From positions 62,001 to 126,000 of the forward strand of contig NZ_LZHQ01000034.1 in assembly GCF_001690655.1 (NCBI RefSeq): a stretch of DNA of 64,000 bases, given 5' to 3'. Under the pieces are notes generated by a model that was given only the letters and a program-made list of their open reading frames with translations, ran no database searches and had not been told where the DNA came from. Of the stretch, positions 28,561-38,268 are shown piece by piece. The stretch is from Gilliamella sp. Occ3-1 (GTDB lineage: Bacteria; Pseudomonadota; Gammaproteobacteria; Enterobacterales; Orbaceae). Every line of letters begins with the position of its first letter. Within the stretch, counting starts at the first letter, position 1. A program made the position numbers and the translations under genes.

Positions 28561-29514
28561 TTAATGTGCTGGTTCACTTTGCAAAGCGACACCTATTTGA
28601 TCCATCAAACGACTATAGGTTTGAATACCACCAGCAATATACATGGAAGAAGAATCTAAATAAACGATATGGTTTTGTTGCCATGCCGCAGTTTTTCGGA
28701 TCAATTCATTGTCAAGTACTTGTTGTGCAGACTGAGCTTCTTTATTACCAATTGCATTATCTCTATCTAACACAAATATCCACTGCGGATTAACACTCAA
28801 AATAAATTCAGAGGTAACGGCATTACCATGACGACCAGCTTCTTGGAAAGTGGTTGCAGGCTGAAAACCAAGTACATCAAACACAAAACCAAAACGAGAT
28901 TTTGAACCATAAGCCGACATTTTACCGCCATTAACCATAATCACAAGTGCTGTGCCAGCCGTAGTTGTCTTAGTTTTCAATTGTTCGATTTTTTGATTAA
29001 AATCGGCAATAAGTTTCTTAGCTTCATTTTGTTTATTGAAGATTGAGCCTAATTGTTCTGTTCTTTGAGTTAAACTACTTAAAAAATTATTTGGGTCAAT
29101 ATCTAAAGAAATCGTCGGAGCAATATCATTCAATTTTTTATAAGCATCAGTAGCGCGACCTCCAGCAACAATAACATCTGGTTGAATTGAACTTAAAACT
29201 TCATAATTTGGTTCAAATAAAGTGCCCACATTAGTGTAGTCTTTGCTTGCATATTTAGATAAGAAAGTTGGATAATGTACATCTGATTGAGGCAATGCTG
29301 TCACAGGAATATTTAATGCGTCCATGATATCAAGTGTTGCAGTATTAAAAACAACAACTTTTTTAGGATTTTCAGGCACATCGGTTTTACCTTGAGCATG
29401 TTCAATGGTAAGTGTATTTGCAGAGGTTTGCTGTTCTTTTTTATTGTCACATCCAACCAAAACAAGCAAAACAGCAAGCAAAACTAAAAATTTCACTTTG
29501 ATATATGAATACAT
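28561..29514 (-). CDS. Ferric-siderophore ABC transporter substrate-binding lipoprotein
   Basis: A 317-residue periplasmic-binding protein of the CeuE/FatB/YclQ type. The N-terminus is a lipoprotein signal (VLLAVLLVLVGC, Cys about residue 22). Then come VPENPKKVVVFNTATLDIMD, PDVIVAGGRA, KSRFGFVFDVLGFQPA and WIFVLDRDNAIG, all usual for this family, which binds catechol-type ferric chelates. First gene of the importer operon, directly downstream of a Fur box. The exact siderophore cannot be read from the sequence. Confidence 0.91.
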   Translation of the reverse strand: MYSYIKVKFLVLLAVLLVLVGCDNKKEQQTSANTLTIEHAQGKTDVPENPKKVVVFNTATLDIMDALNIPVTALPQSDVHYPTFLSKYASKDYTNVGTLFEPNYEVLSSIQPDVIVAGGRATDAYKKLNDIAPTISLDIDPNNFLSSLTQRTEQLGSIFNKQNEAKKLIADFNQKIEQLKTKTTTAGTALVIMVNGGKMSAYGSKSRFGFVFDVLGFQPATTFQEAGRHGNAVTSEFILSVNPQWIFVLDRDNAIGNKEAQSAQQVLDNELIRKTAAWQQNHIVYLDSSSMYIAGGIQTYSRLMDQIGVALQSEPAH

Positions 29515-29553
29515 TGTAACTCCTAATTATCAACCAATAAAAAACAAAAAAAC

Positions 29554-29572
29554 GATAATTATAATAATTATC
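29554..29572. promoter_or_regulatory. Fur box
   Basis: GATAATTATAATAATTATC differs from the 19-bp Fur consensus at only two central positions. It lies 40 bp upstream of the siderophore-importer operon, so iron repression is likely. Confidence 0.9.
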
Positions 29573-29683
29573 ATTTACATTAAGATTGTAACCAAAAAAT
29601 TTGCTCTATTCAATGCACTTTAAATATTTAAAAATTTAATATGTGATAAAAGGTAGATTAAATAGCACTCAAATGGATGGATT

Positions 29684-29709
29684 AAAAAGCTATCGATTTG
29701 TTCGATAGC
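29684..29709 (-). terminator. Terminator after ntrC
   Basis: On the minus strand GCTATCGA, loop ACAAA, TCGATAGC is followed by TTTTTAA, 18 bases beyond the ntrC stop. Confidence 0.85.
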
Positions 29710-29726
29710 ATAATTAATATTGGTGA

Positions 29727-31181
29727 TTAGGGGTGTTTAGTGGGATCAAGCGATAAATCTTTAAGTTTTCTAGTTAATGTATTTCGCCCCCAGCCTAACA
29801 GATGAGAAGCATCTTGTTTGTGACCTCGAGTAAAATTAAGTGCACTTCTTAGTAAGATTCGTTCAACATCATTTATTGCTTCAGTCAAAATTCCTGTTTT
29901 ACCATCTACTAATGCTTGCTTTGCCCATTGTTCCAGCAATACCTTCCAATCAACTTCTTGTTGAGAAAAGTGGCTTGTAGGCAATGTAGTTTTTTCATTT
30001 GCAACAACTGTTTTAGTTGACGATAATTGCAATAATTCTGGCGGTAAGTCCTGAACTATAACTTCTTTATTTGAAGACATTACCGTAACCCAGCGACAAA
30101 TATTTTCAAGTTGACGAACATTACCTGGCCAATTAAAGCGATATAAAACATTTAAAGCTTCTGAACTGAACACTTTACTTTCTACCCCCAATTCTTTCGC
30201 TGTTGTATGTAAAAAATGTTCTGATAGTTTTGGTATATCTTCAATTCGATCGCGTAGTGGTGGTAATAAGATACGAATTACATTTAGACGATGAAAAAGA
30301 TCTTCTCTAAATTTACCCTCATGAACCCTAGCTTGTAAATCTTGATGAGTAGCTGCAATAATACGGACATCTACTTTGACGGGAGAATAACCGCCAATAC
30401 GATAAAATTCCCCATCGGCAAGCACCCTTAATAATCTAGTTTGAACATCAAGTGGCATATCACCAATTTCATCGAGGAATAATGTACCACCATTCGCTTG
30501 TTCAAACCTCCCGTGCCTAATTTGAGCCGCTCCAGTAAACGCCCCTTTTTCATGTCCAAAAAGTTCTGACTCAATAAGATCTTTAGGGATGGCTGCCATA
30601 TTTAGTGCAATAAAAGGGGATTGTGAGCGAGGGCTATGGATATGTAATGCTTTTGCAACTAATTCTTTCCCCGTTCCTGATTCACCATTAATCAATACAC
30701 TAATTGATGATTTGGAAAGCCTACCAATAATACGAAAAACTTCCTGCATTGAAGGTGCTTCACCAATAATGCCGGTCGATGCTTTACTTGTTGTATTATT
30801 ATTGGTTTTATTACTTTGAGTTTGTGAAATCGCACGTTCAACCAATTGAATAACTTCGTCCACATCAAAAGGTTTAGGAATATAATCATAAGCACCTTTT
30901 TGATAGGCATTTACTGCTGCATCTAGATCGGAATGAGCAGTCATAATAATAACTGGCAAATTCGGCATTTGCTCTTTAATATGATGAAGCAATGTCAAAC
31001 CATCAAGTCCTGGCATTTTGATATCAGAAATTAGTACAGCTGGTTTTTGTACATATGTATTTAATGCATCAATAACTTGCTGACCACTATCAAAACTAAC
31101 ACAGTTAAAATGAGCATTAGTTAATGCTTTTTCTAATACCCATCGAATAGAGCTATCATCATCGACAATCCACACATTCAT
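29727..31181 (-). CDS. glnG: Nitrogen regulatory response regulator NtrC
   Basis: NtrC activates sigma-54 promoters under nitrogen limitation. The start at 31181 (MNVWIVDDDSSIRWVLEKAL) is the family start; a longer frame runs back into ntrB. The 484-residue protein has a receiver domain with phospho-Asp in LISDIKMPGLDG, an AAA+ domain with GESGTGKELVA, the sigma-54 contact loop ELFGHEKGAFTGA and GGTLFLDEIGDM, and a C-terminal Fis-type helix-turn-helix (DASHLLGWGRNTLTRKLKDL). It follows ntrB by 10 bases. Confidence 0.97.
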   Translation of the reverse strand: MNVWIVDDDSSIRWVLEKALTNAHFNCVSFDSGQQVIDALNTYVQKPAVLISDIKMPGLDGLTLLHHIKEQMPNLPVIIMTAHSDLDAAVNAYQKGAYDYIPKPFDVDEVIQLVERAISQTQSNKTNNNTTSKASTGIIGEAPSMQEVFRIIGRLSKSSISVLINGESGTGKELVAKALHIHSPRSQSPFIALNMAAIPKDLIESELFGHEKGAFTGAAQIRHGRFEQANGGTLFLDEIGDMPLDVQTRLLRVLADGEFYRIGGYSPVKVDVRIIAATHQDLQARVHEGKFREDLFHRLNVIRILLPPLRDRIEDIPKLSEHFLHTTAKELGVESKVFSSEALNVLYRFNWPGNVRQLENICRWVTVMSSNKEVIVQDLPPELLQLSSTKTVVANEKTTLPTSHFSQQEVDWKVLLEQWAKQALVDGKTGILTEAINDVERILLRSALNFTRGHKQDASHLLGWGRNTLTRKLKDLSLDPTKHP

Positions 31182-31191
31182 TTTATTTACC

Positions 31192-32241
31192 TCACTGCCT
31201 AATTGGCAAATAGACAGAAAATTGAGTATGCCCAGGCCAACTATTAAATTCAATTTTACCATGGTGTTGATCAACAATATTATTTGCAATCGAAAGACCA
31301 ATACCTGTGCCCCCTTCACGACCGCTCACCATAGGATAAAACAAAGTATCTTGTATATGAACAGGCACACCCGGTCCAGTATCTTCAATATCAATACGAG
31401 CACACAAACGATAGCGCTGTCCATGTAAAGTAATCTGAAAAGCAGTTCTTGTCCTGATAATAATTGTGCCAGTATTGGATCCGATAGCCTGTAAAGCATT
31501 GCGAACAATATTTAAAATTACCTGCTCTATTTGTTCTGAGTCATGAATAAAATCAGGTAGGCTTGGGTCATAATCACGTAGAATCTCAATATTGATTGGT
31601 TTTTCCAAACACATTAAAGCACAGATACGTTCTATTGCTTGATGAATACTTTGTTCTTTTTGTTGCAATCGTTGTTGTGGACCTAATAATCTATCTACCA
31701 AATTTCGCAGTCTATCTGCTTGTTCAATAATAATTTTTGTATAATCTTGCAATTCATTTTTAGGTAATTCACGTGATAATAATTGAGCGGCACCTCGAAG
31801 TCCACCTAGTGGATTTTTAATTTCATGAGCAAGTCCACGTACTAATTCACGAGCAGCACTTTGTTGCGCTTGTTGTAATTGTTCTTGACTAAGACGTTTA
31901 TGGTTATTTAACGGTACCATTTCAATTAAAATTCTTCCATTGCTTAATAATTGAGCTGTTAACGTTAAAACATGTAATTCATTATTAATAACTAAATTGA
32001 CTTCATTATCTGTAAAACCTTGATTTTGCTTTAATGCACTAAGCATTAAATCAACATCTAAAGAAAAATATTCCAATAATTCAATAAGATAACTTCCAAA
32101 TAATTTTTTAGAACTTTGTGCTAATAATTGCTGAGCAGCAATATTGACATAAAGAATATTGAGTTTGGTATCAAGTAATAAAATACTTGTAATCATTGAA
32201 TTGAGAACAAGATTAGCATCAGATTCATTATCAAATGTCAT
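31192..32241 (-). CDS. glnL: Nitrogen sensor histidine kinase NtrB
   Basis: NtrB phosphorylates or dephosphorylates NtrC depending on PII. I choose the ATG at 32241 ([20 protein letters not shown]); a GTG ten codons upstream lies inside the glnA terminator hairpin and has no ribosome site. The 349-residue protein has an N-terminal PAS domain ([20 protein letters not shown]), the phospho-His motif [19 protein letters not shown]-box [12 protein letters not shown], and ATP-binding DTGPGVP and [11 protein letters not shown]. It closely follows the E. coli protein in layout. Confidence 0.96.
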   Translation of the reverse strand: MTFDNESDANLVLNSMITSILLLDTKLNILYVNIAAQQLLAQSSKKLFGSYLIELLEYFSLDVDLMLSALKQNQGFTDNEVNLVINNELHVLTLTAQLLSNGRILIEMVPLNNHKRLSQEQLQQAQQSAARELVRGLAHEIKNPLGGLRGAAQLLSRELPKNELQDYTKIIIEQADRLRNLVDRLLGPQQRLQQKEQSIHQAIERICALMCLEKPINIEILRDYDPSLPDFIHDSEQIEQVILNIVRNALQAIGSNTGTIIIRTRTAFQITLHGQRYRLCARIDIEDTGPGVPVHIQDTLFYPMVSGREGGTGIGLSIANNIVDQHHGKIEFNSWPGHTQFSVYLPIRQ

Positions 32242-32264
32242 CGTTGGTTTTCCGTCCTGATTAG

Positions 32265-32290
32265 AAACCACCGCAAATTAACGGTGGTTT
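32265..32290 (-). terminator. Hairpin between glnA and ntrB
   Basis: AAACCACCG and CGGTGGTTT (9 bp, loop of 8) lie 24-49 bp past the glnA stop. The T-run after it is weak, so partial termination with read-through into ntrBC is likely, as known for glnALG operons. Confidence 0.7.
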
Positions 32291-32313
32291 GATAGGTTAA
32301 ATTACTATACAGC

Positions 32314-33723
32314 TTATAGGCTATAGTACATTTCAAACTCAACTGGGTGTGGTGTCATACGTACACGATCAACGTCTTGACGTTTTAAATCAATGTATGC
32401 ATCAATAGTATCGTTAGTAAATACGTTACCACGTGTTAAAAATTCACGATCTGCATCTAATGCATTAAGTGCTTCTTCAAGTGAACCCGCAACTTGAGGA
32501 ATTAATTTAGACTCTTCTGGTGGTAAATCATATAAGTTTTTATCCATTGCATCACCAGGGTGAATTTTATTGATAATACCATCTAAACCAGCCATTAACT
32601 GCGCAGCAAAAGATAAGTATGGATTACCTGCTGGATCTGGGAAGCGAACTTCAATACGGCGAGCTTTAGGACTAGCTACTACTGGGATACGTATTGACGC
32701 AGAACGGTTACGAGCCGAGTAAGCAAGCATAACTGGTGCTTCATATCCCGGGACAAGACGTTTATAAGAGTTAGTTGCAGGATTTGTAAATGCATTAATT
32801 GCTTTCGCATGTTTAATAATACCGCCAATATAGAATAATGCCATTTCAGAAAGACCCGCATATTTATCACCAGCAAATAAATTTACGCCATCTTTTGCCA
32901 ATGATTGGTGACAGTGCATACCAGAACCATTATCACCAAATATTGGTTTTGGCATAAATGTCGCCGTTTTACCATATGCATGTGCTACATTTTGTACAAC
33001 ATATTTATAAATTTGTACTTCATCAGCTTTTTTAGTTAACGTATTAAAACGACAGGCAATTTCATTTTGACCTGCTGTTGCAACTTCATGGTGGTGAGCT
33101 TCAACCACTAAGCCAAGTTGCTCCATAATTAAGCACATTTGAGAACGGATATCTTGTGATGAATCAACCGGAGGAAGTGGGAAATAACCACCTTTTATAC
33201 TTGGACGATGACCTTTATTGCCTTCTTCATATTTAGTACCTGAGTTCCAAGCCGCTTCAATATCATCAATATGTACAAAGCTACCTGACATTGGCGAACC
33301 AAAACGAATATCATCAAATAAGAAAAATTCTGGTTCAGGACCGAAAATAACAGTATCAGCAATACCTGATGATTTTAGGAATTCTTCGGCACGTTTAGCA
33401 ATTGAACGCGGGTCACGATCATACCCTTGTAACGTCGCAGGTTCTAAGACATCACAGCGGAGATTTAATGTCACATCTTCAAAAAAAGGATCGATAACAG
33501 CACTTGATGCATCTGGCATTAATACCATATCTGATTCATTAATACCTTTCCAACCTGCAATTGATGAACCGTCAAACATCTTACCATCTTCAAAAAAATC
33601 AGCATCAATTTGACTAACAGGAATTGTGACGTGTTGTTCCTTACCTTTTGTATCAGTAAAACGTAAATCAACAAACTTAACATCATTTTCTTTAATTAGT
33701 GTTAAAACTTTTTGTGTAGACAT
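32314..33723 (-). CDS. glnA: Glutamine synthetase (type I)
   Basis: GlnA makes glutamine from glutamate, ammonia and ATP as a dodecamer. The 469-residue length equals E. coli GlnA. Visible are the N-terminal [17 protein letters not shown], the metal site [22 protein letters not shown], the flap region [26 protein letters not shown] and the adenylylation loop [10 protein letters not shown] (Tyr near residue 398). The last means GlnE control is possible. It is first in glnA-ntrB-ntrC and preceded by a sigma-54 promoter. Confidence 0.98.
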   Translation of the reverse strand: MSTQKVLTLIKENDVKFVDLRFTDTKGKEQHVTIPVSQIDADFFEDGKMFDGSSIAGWKGINESDMVLMPDASSAVIDPFFEDVTLNLRCDVLEPATLQGYDRDPRSIAKRAEEFLKSSGIADTVIFGPEPEFFLFDDIRFGSPMSGSFVHIDDIEAAWNSGTKYEEGNKGHRPSIKGGYFPLPPVDSSQDIRSQMCLIMEQLGLVVEAHHHEVATAGQNEIACRFNTLTKKADEVQIYKYVVQNVAHAYGKTATFMPKPIFGDNGSGMHCHQSLAKDGVNLFAGDKYAGLSEMALFYIGGIIKHAKAINAFTNPATNSYKRLVPGYEAPVMLAYSARNRSASIRIPVVASPKARRIEVRFPDPAGNPYLSFAAQLMAGLDGIINKIHPGDAMDKNLYDLPPEESKLIPQVAGSLEEALNALDADREFLTRGNVFTNDTIDAYIDLKRQDVDRVRMTPHPVEFEMYYSL

Positions 33724-33795
33724 GTATCTTCTCCATTGAGGACAAATAATAATTGTTCAGTTTTTAAGGCATTATTACCAAATTGCTATAATGAA

Positions 33796-33811
33796 TGCAA
33801 ATTTAATGCCA
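33796..33811 (-). promoter_or_regulatory. Sigma-54 promoter of glnA
   Basis: On the minus strand TGGCAT-TAAAT-TTGCA matches the -24/-12 consensus (TGGCAC-N5-TTGCA) with one mismatch and exact spacing. Transcription would start about 60 bp upstream of glnA. Confidence 0.82.
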
Positions 33812-33870
33812 AATTTTTAACGGTGCATTTATGAAGCAAGTGCTATAGATAGTAACATGGAACTTAGTTT

Positions 33871-33887
33871 TGCACCATAATGGTTAA
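33871..33887. promoter_or_regulatory. Probable NtrC enhancer site upstream of glnA
   Basis: TGCACCATAATGGTTAA carries a full left half (TGCACC) and a partial right half (TGGT) of the NtrC palindrome, about 90-105 bp upstream of the expected start of transcription. A further TGCAC half lies near 33904. The position is right for an enhancer; strength is unknown. Confidence 0.55.
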
Positions 33888-33904
33888 AATAAGTGTCAAT
33901 TTGA

Positions 33905-34382
33905 TGCACAAAAAAATCATAATGATTTTAGCGTTATTTTGACTTTAGGAAAACGCTAGATTGTTTACACTTCTATAATTAAAATAATATTCTAAAATTT
34001 CATAACGCGTTTTGACGAAAATTACTTCATGCGTTTAACTGTATAATAAATATTAATAAATCATTTATTTTTTCTCTATCTCTTTAATTTTTGAATATTT
34101 GCGGGTAATGCCACATCTCCAATAAAGTTCATATTACTCTTTCTGTTTTTCCATTCGTTTGTGGGCATGCAAATTTTGTTAATATTTGATTTATACGATT
34201 GTTATCACACGTTTTAGTAAAATGCTAAAGCCGTAGTTTTATTTTATGTAAATTTATTACAGTCATCACTCAAATTAATGTAAATAAATCATTTACTTTC
34301 AGTGATATAGAAAATAATTTACATAATGATAAGTTGTTCTGCTATTATATTTGCATTACTTAAATTGACGAATCATAAAGAT
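33905..34382. other. Long intergenic region between glnA and a glycosyltransferase gene
   Basis: About 480 bp of AT-rich DNA between divergent genes. A near-palindrome GTAAATAAATCATTTAC lies around 34280, about 100 bp upstream of the glycosyltransferase gene, and could be an operator. I see no coding remnant or RNA gene. Confidence 0.4.
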
Positions 34383-35447
34383 ATGAAAATTCTCTTTGGT
34401 GTTCAAGGAACAGGAAATGGCCATGTCAGTCGTTGTCGAACATTAGCTAAAGCACTAAAAAAAGCCGGTGCTGATGTTGATTATATTTTTAGTGGGCGTG
34501 ATCCTAAAGACTATTTTGATATGCAAGCTTTTGGTGATTATAAGACCTATCGTGGCGTTACCTTTGCCACACTCAATGGTAAAATTAACTTTCGTAAAAC
34601 CGTACAACGAATTCGTGCATTTCGACTTATTAAAGATGTACGTGAACTCGATTTATCAAAGTATGATTGTATTATTAGTGATTTTGAGCCAGTCAGTGCT
34701 TGGGCAGCACATCATCAGCAACGTGACTGTTTAGGTATAAGCAATCAGGCTGTATGCCAATATCTTAAACCTAAAGAATATGGATTAGTCGCCAATGTGA
34801 TTATGAAATATTATGCACCTGTTACTAAACCTATTGGTTTACATTGGTTTCATTTTGGGCATAAGCTATTGCCACCGATGATTGATTCTTTTCATGTCAC
34901 ACACACAGAAGATGGTTGTATTGTGGTTTATTTGCCGTTTGAAGGCATAGATGAAATCATTGATATGTTGAAACAATTTCGAGATCATCAATTTATCTGT
35001 TTTCACCCGGATATAAAGCAAGAATCGCAACGAGGTAATATTAATTTTCAACCACTTAGTCGTGATAATTTTACACAAACTTTAGTCAATTGCTCTGGTA
35101 TTATTTCAAATACGGGCTTTGCACTGATATCTGAAGCATTAATGCTTGGTAAAAAGATTCTTACTAAGCCTGTTTCAGGTCAATTTGAACAAATTTATAA
35201 TGCTCAATGTTTGCGATCTCTTGATATGGCAACAGTTATGGAAAATTTAAACTGTATCAAGCTTAAGTATTGGCTAAATTTACCTTCGCCAAAACCAATA
35301 ATTTACCCAGATGTCGCTACAGAGTTGTCTAAATGGATTGTTGCAGGACAAAAGGAGTCGTTACTTTCTTTAAGTAAACGGCTTTGGAGTCAAACTATCT
35401 TTCCTGAAAATGTCAATCAAAGAATAAAGTCTTTAGGGTATGTGTAA
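34383..35447 (+). CDS. MJ1255/VC2487-type glycosyltransferase
   Basis: The ATG at 34383 starts MKILFGVQGTGNGHVSRCRT, the usual beginning of this family; a further ATG 19 codons upstream adds an unlikely extension. The 354-residue protein has a GT-B fold like UDP-glucuronosyltransferases, with an N-terminal glycine-rich GTGNGH loop, IISDFEPVSAWAAH, and a C-terminal NTGFALISEALMLGKKILTK donor-binding segment followed by QFEQIYNAQCL. Sugar and acceptor are unknown. folA begins 11 bases after it, so the two may be cotranscribed. Confidence 0.82.
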   Translation: MKILFGVQGTGNGHVSRCRTLAKALKKAGADVDYIFSGRDPKDYFDMQAFGDYKTYRGVTFATLNGKINFRKTVQRIRAFRLIKDVRELDLSKYDCIISDFEPVSAWAAHHQQRDCLGISNQAVCQYLKPKEYGLVANVIMKYYAPVTKPIGLHWFHFGHKLLPPMIDSFHVTHTEDGCIVVYLPFEGIDEIIDMLKQFRDHQFICFHPDIKQESQRGNINFQPLSRDNFTQTLVNCSGIISNTGFALISEALMLGKKILTKPVSGQFEQIYNAQCLRSLDMATVMENLNCIKLKYWLNLPSPKPIIYPDVATELSKWIVAGQKESLLSLSKRLWSQTIFPENVNQRIKSLGYV

Positions 35448-35457
35448 AGGAACCAAT

Positions 35458-35961
35458 ATGATATTAAGTATTATTGTAGCCATGGCTGATAATCGTGTTA
35501 TCGGCTTAAATAATAAAATGCCTTGGCATTTACCGGCAGATTTGGCGTGGTTTAAAAAAAACACCCTTAATAAACCTGTTATTATGGGAAGAAAAACATT
35601 TGAGTCTATTGGTTATCCATTACCAGCTCGTCATAATATTATTATTTCAAAACAAGCACCAAGTGAATCTAATTTAATTCAAAATGTAAGTTGGATTCAA
35701 TCAATTGAAGCAGCCATATTGTTAGCTCAAAAACAGAATATTGATGAAGCATTTATTATTGGTGGCGGTAATATTTATAAGCAAACATTACCTTTAGCAG
35801 ATCGACTTTATTTGACGCATATAGATGCGGAACTACCGGGCGATACCCATTTTCCAGATTATTCTCCTGAGCAATGGCAAGTTATTTATCAAGAAAGGCA
35901 TCAACAGGATGATAAAAATGGCTATTCATATCGGTTTGAAATCTTAGAAAGAAAGCTATAA
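35458..35961 (+). CDS. folA: Dihydrofolate reductase
   Basis: FolA reduces dihydrofolate to tetrahydrofolate with NADPH. The ATG at 35458, preceded by AAAGGA, gives 167 residues; E. coli has 159. Visible are IVAMADNRVIGLNNKMPWHL (Met20 loop and substrate pocket), the Asp at the active site within LPADLAWFK, VIMGRKTFESIG, and IIGGGNIYKQTLPLADRLYL. This is the chromosomal trimethoprim target. Confidence 0.97.
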   Translation: MILSIIVAMADNRVIGLNNKMPWHLPADLAWFKKNTLNKPVIMGRKTFESIGYPLPARHNIIISKQAPSESNLIQNVSWIQSIEAAILLAQKQNIDEAFIIGGGNIYKQTLPLADRLYLTHIDAELPGDTHFPDYSPEQWQVIYQERHQQDDKNGYSYRFEILERKL

Positions 35962-36012
35962 ATATTGAACTAATTGCCACTAAAAGGGGGCAATTTAACA
36001 TATTAATTAACA

Positions 36013-38265
36013 TTAAAAACGTTTAGCTTCAATAATATCAGGTAGTTGTTTTATTTTATTGAGCACTCGATTTAATGAAGCCTGATCAAAAATTTCTATA
36101 TCTACGTCAATGGTTGCTAATTGTTGCTTTATATCAGAGCGGCTCATTAAACTAATTACATTAACCTTTTCATTAGCCAAAATTGTAGTGACATCTCGCA
36201 ATAATCCACTTCGATCGTTGGCTGTAATTTGTACAATCATTGTGTAGCTTGAGTGGGTATTGTTATTCCAAACAGCTTGAGTAATCCGTTCGGGAGCATG
36301 GTTCTTAAGTTCTTGCAATTGTTCACAATCAGCTCTATGAATCGAGATACCACGTCCTTGAGTTACAAACCCGCCAATTAGATCTCCAGGTATAGGGCGG
36401 CAGCAGTTTGCAATGGTATACATTAAGTTACCCACCCCCTCAATAATAATTTCACTGCCTTTTTTGTTGCCGAACTTATTGGTATTTTTAGCTTGAGCGA
36501 TCGTTTTTTGAGCAATCTGTTTTAATGCTGCTTCATCTTCTTCTTCAGCTGTTAGTTTGTTAAATTGTGTATTGATGAAGTTGACTAATTGGTTAATTCT
36601 TACATCACCACTTCCAATACCTGCTAGTACCTCATCAAATGAATGAGCTTTATATTTATTAATTAAGATTTTTTCGACGCTTTTTAAATTAATGTTTAAA
36701 GGTTCAAGTTCGCTTTGTAAAATTTGCTCACCTGTGACAATATTTTTATCGCGATCTTGCTTTTTAAACCAAGCCTGAATTTTAGCTCTGGCGCGACTAC
36801 TGTTAACAAATCCTGTGTTCGGATTTAGCCAATCACGGCTAGGATTTGGCTGTTTTTGGGTAATGATTTCAACTTGATCGCCCATTTTTAAATTATAAGT
36901 AAATGGTACAATTCGCCCGCCTACTTTGGCTCCAATACAGCGGTGACCCACATCGCTGTGTATATGATAAGCAAAATCAAGAGAAGTTGATCCCGCTGGC
37001 AAGTCAACAACATCGCCTTTAGGCGTAAAAACATAAACGCGGTCATCAAAAATTTGGCTACGAACAGCTTCTTGTATTTCGCCACTTTCCGACATTTCTT
37101 GTTGCCATGTTAATAATTTACGCAACCAAGAAATTCGTTGATCATAAGCTGTCATTTTGTCGGTACTGCCTTCTTTATATTTCCAATGTGCAGCAATACC
37201 TAATTCAGCTTCATTGTGCATTTGTTTAGTACGAATTTGAATTTCGATTGCTTTATCTTGTGGAGCATAAACAACAGTATGGATCGATTGATAACCATTT
37301 GGTTTGGGATTTGCTACATAATCATCAAATTCTTTTGCGATATGTTTATAATGGCTGTGGACAATACCTAATGCATTATAACAATCTTCAATACGATCGC
37401 AGATAATACGCACAGCACGAATGTCATATAAATCTTCGAATTGAAGGTGTTTACACTCCATTTTTCGCCATATACTATAAATATGTTTAGGACGACCGTA
37501 AACTTCAGCACGAATATGATCTTGATTCATCAAATTTTGTAAATGGCTAACAAATTGTTTGATGTACAATTCACGATCTAATCGTTTTTCTTGCAGTTTT
37601 TTGGCAATTAATCGATATTCATCTGGATATAAATAGCGGAAGCAGAAATCTTCTAGCTCCCATTTTAATTGACCTATGCCTAAACGGTTGGCTAAAGGCG
37701 CATAGATGTTAAAACATTCTTTAGCTACAAGTATTTGTTCTTCTTGAGGTGCATTAATTAAGTTACGTAAGTAGGTAATGCGCTCTGCCAATTTAATCAC
37801 TACACTTCTGAAGTCATTTACCATAGCTAGTAGCATTCGGCGAATGCTATCAATTTGTTCAGAAGTAGCACTACCGTTACGAATCGCTCGTAATTGGCGA
37901 ATTTCTTTCATTCTAACAATGCTAGAAATAATATGAGAAATTTCACGATCAAAATCTTCTGGAATATCTTCTCGGCGAATAATTTTGCTATCAACAAAAG
38001 GAAGCAATAAAGCGGCACATAAACTATTAATATCCATATTAAGTGTGGATAGAATTTCGACCATTTCTATCGCATTTTGGAAACAGAAAATTTGCTCTGA
38101 TGCACCTGCACTGTTTTCAAAACAAAAATCCCAAACTTCTCTAAACTTCTTATAAGATGCAGGATTAGTTAATAACAATTCTTGTTTTACCCATTGTTCT
38201 ACATCAAATTGAGCCAGACAATAGTGTTCCTCACTATGTTGGTGTGCTCCTCTAATCGATACCAT
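36013..38265 (-). CDS. relA: (p)ppGpp synthetase RelA
   Basis: RelA makes (p)ppGpp on stalled ribosomes with uncharged tRNA. The 750-residue protein has a degenerate hydrolase domain (the HDxxED motif is replaced around PFVDSKIIRREDI), a synthetase domain (GRPKHIYSIWRKM, KPNGYQSIHTVV), a TGS domain (VYVFTPKGDVVDLPAGST), and a C-terminal zinc-finger/ACT part (NCCRPIPGDLIGGFVTQGRG, ANDRSGLLRDVTTILA). The loss of the hydrolase motif marks it as RelA rather than SpoT. It follows rlmD by three bases, the common gammaproteobacterial order. Confidence 0.96.
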   Translation of the reverse strand: MVSIRGAHQHSEEHYCLAQFDVEQWVKQELLLTNPASYKKFREVWDFCFENSAGASEQIFCFQNAIEMVEILSTLNMDINSLCAALLLPFVDSKIIRREDIPEDFDREISHIISSIVRMKEIRQLRAIRNGSATSEQIDSIRRMLLAMVNDFRSVVIKLAERITYLRNLINAPQEEQILVAKECFNIYAPLANRLGIGQLKWELEDFCFRYLYPDEYRLIAKKLQEKRLDRELYIKQFVSHLQNLMNQDHIRAEVYGRPKHIYSIWRKMECKHLQFEDLYDIRAVRIICDRIEDCYNALGIVHSHYKHIAKEFDDYVANPKPNGYQSIHTVVYAPQDKAIEIQIRTKQMHNEAELGIAAHWKYKEGSTDKMTAYDQRISWLRKLLTWQQEMSESGEIQEAVRSQIFDDRVYVFTPKGDVVDLPAGSTSLDFAYHIHSDVGHRCIGAKVGGRIVPFTYNLKMGDQVEIITQKQPNPSRDWLNPNTGFVNSSRARAKIQAWFKKQDRDKNIVTGEQILQSELEPLNINLKSVEKILINKYKAHSFDEVLAGIGSGDVRINQLVNFINTQFNKLTAEEEDEAALKQIAQKTIAQAKNTNKFGNKKGSEIIIEGVGNLMYTIANCCRPIPGDLIGGFVTQGRGISIHRADCEQLQELKNHAPERITQAVWNNNTHSSYTMIVQITANDRSGLLRDVTTILANEKVNVISLMSRSDIKQQLATIDVDIEIFDQASLNRVLNKIKQLPDIIEAKRF

Positions 38266-38268
38266 AAC

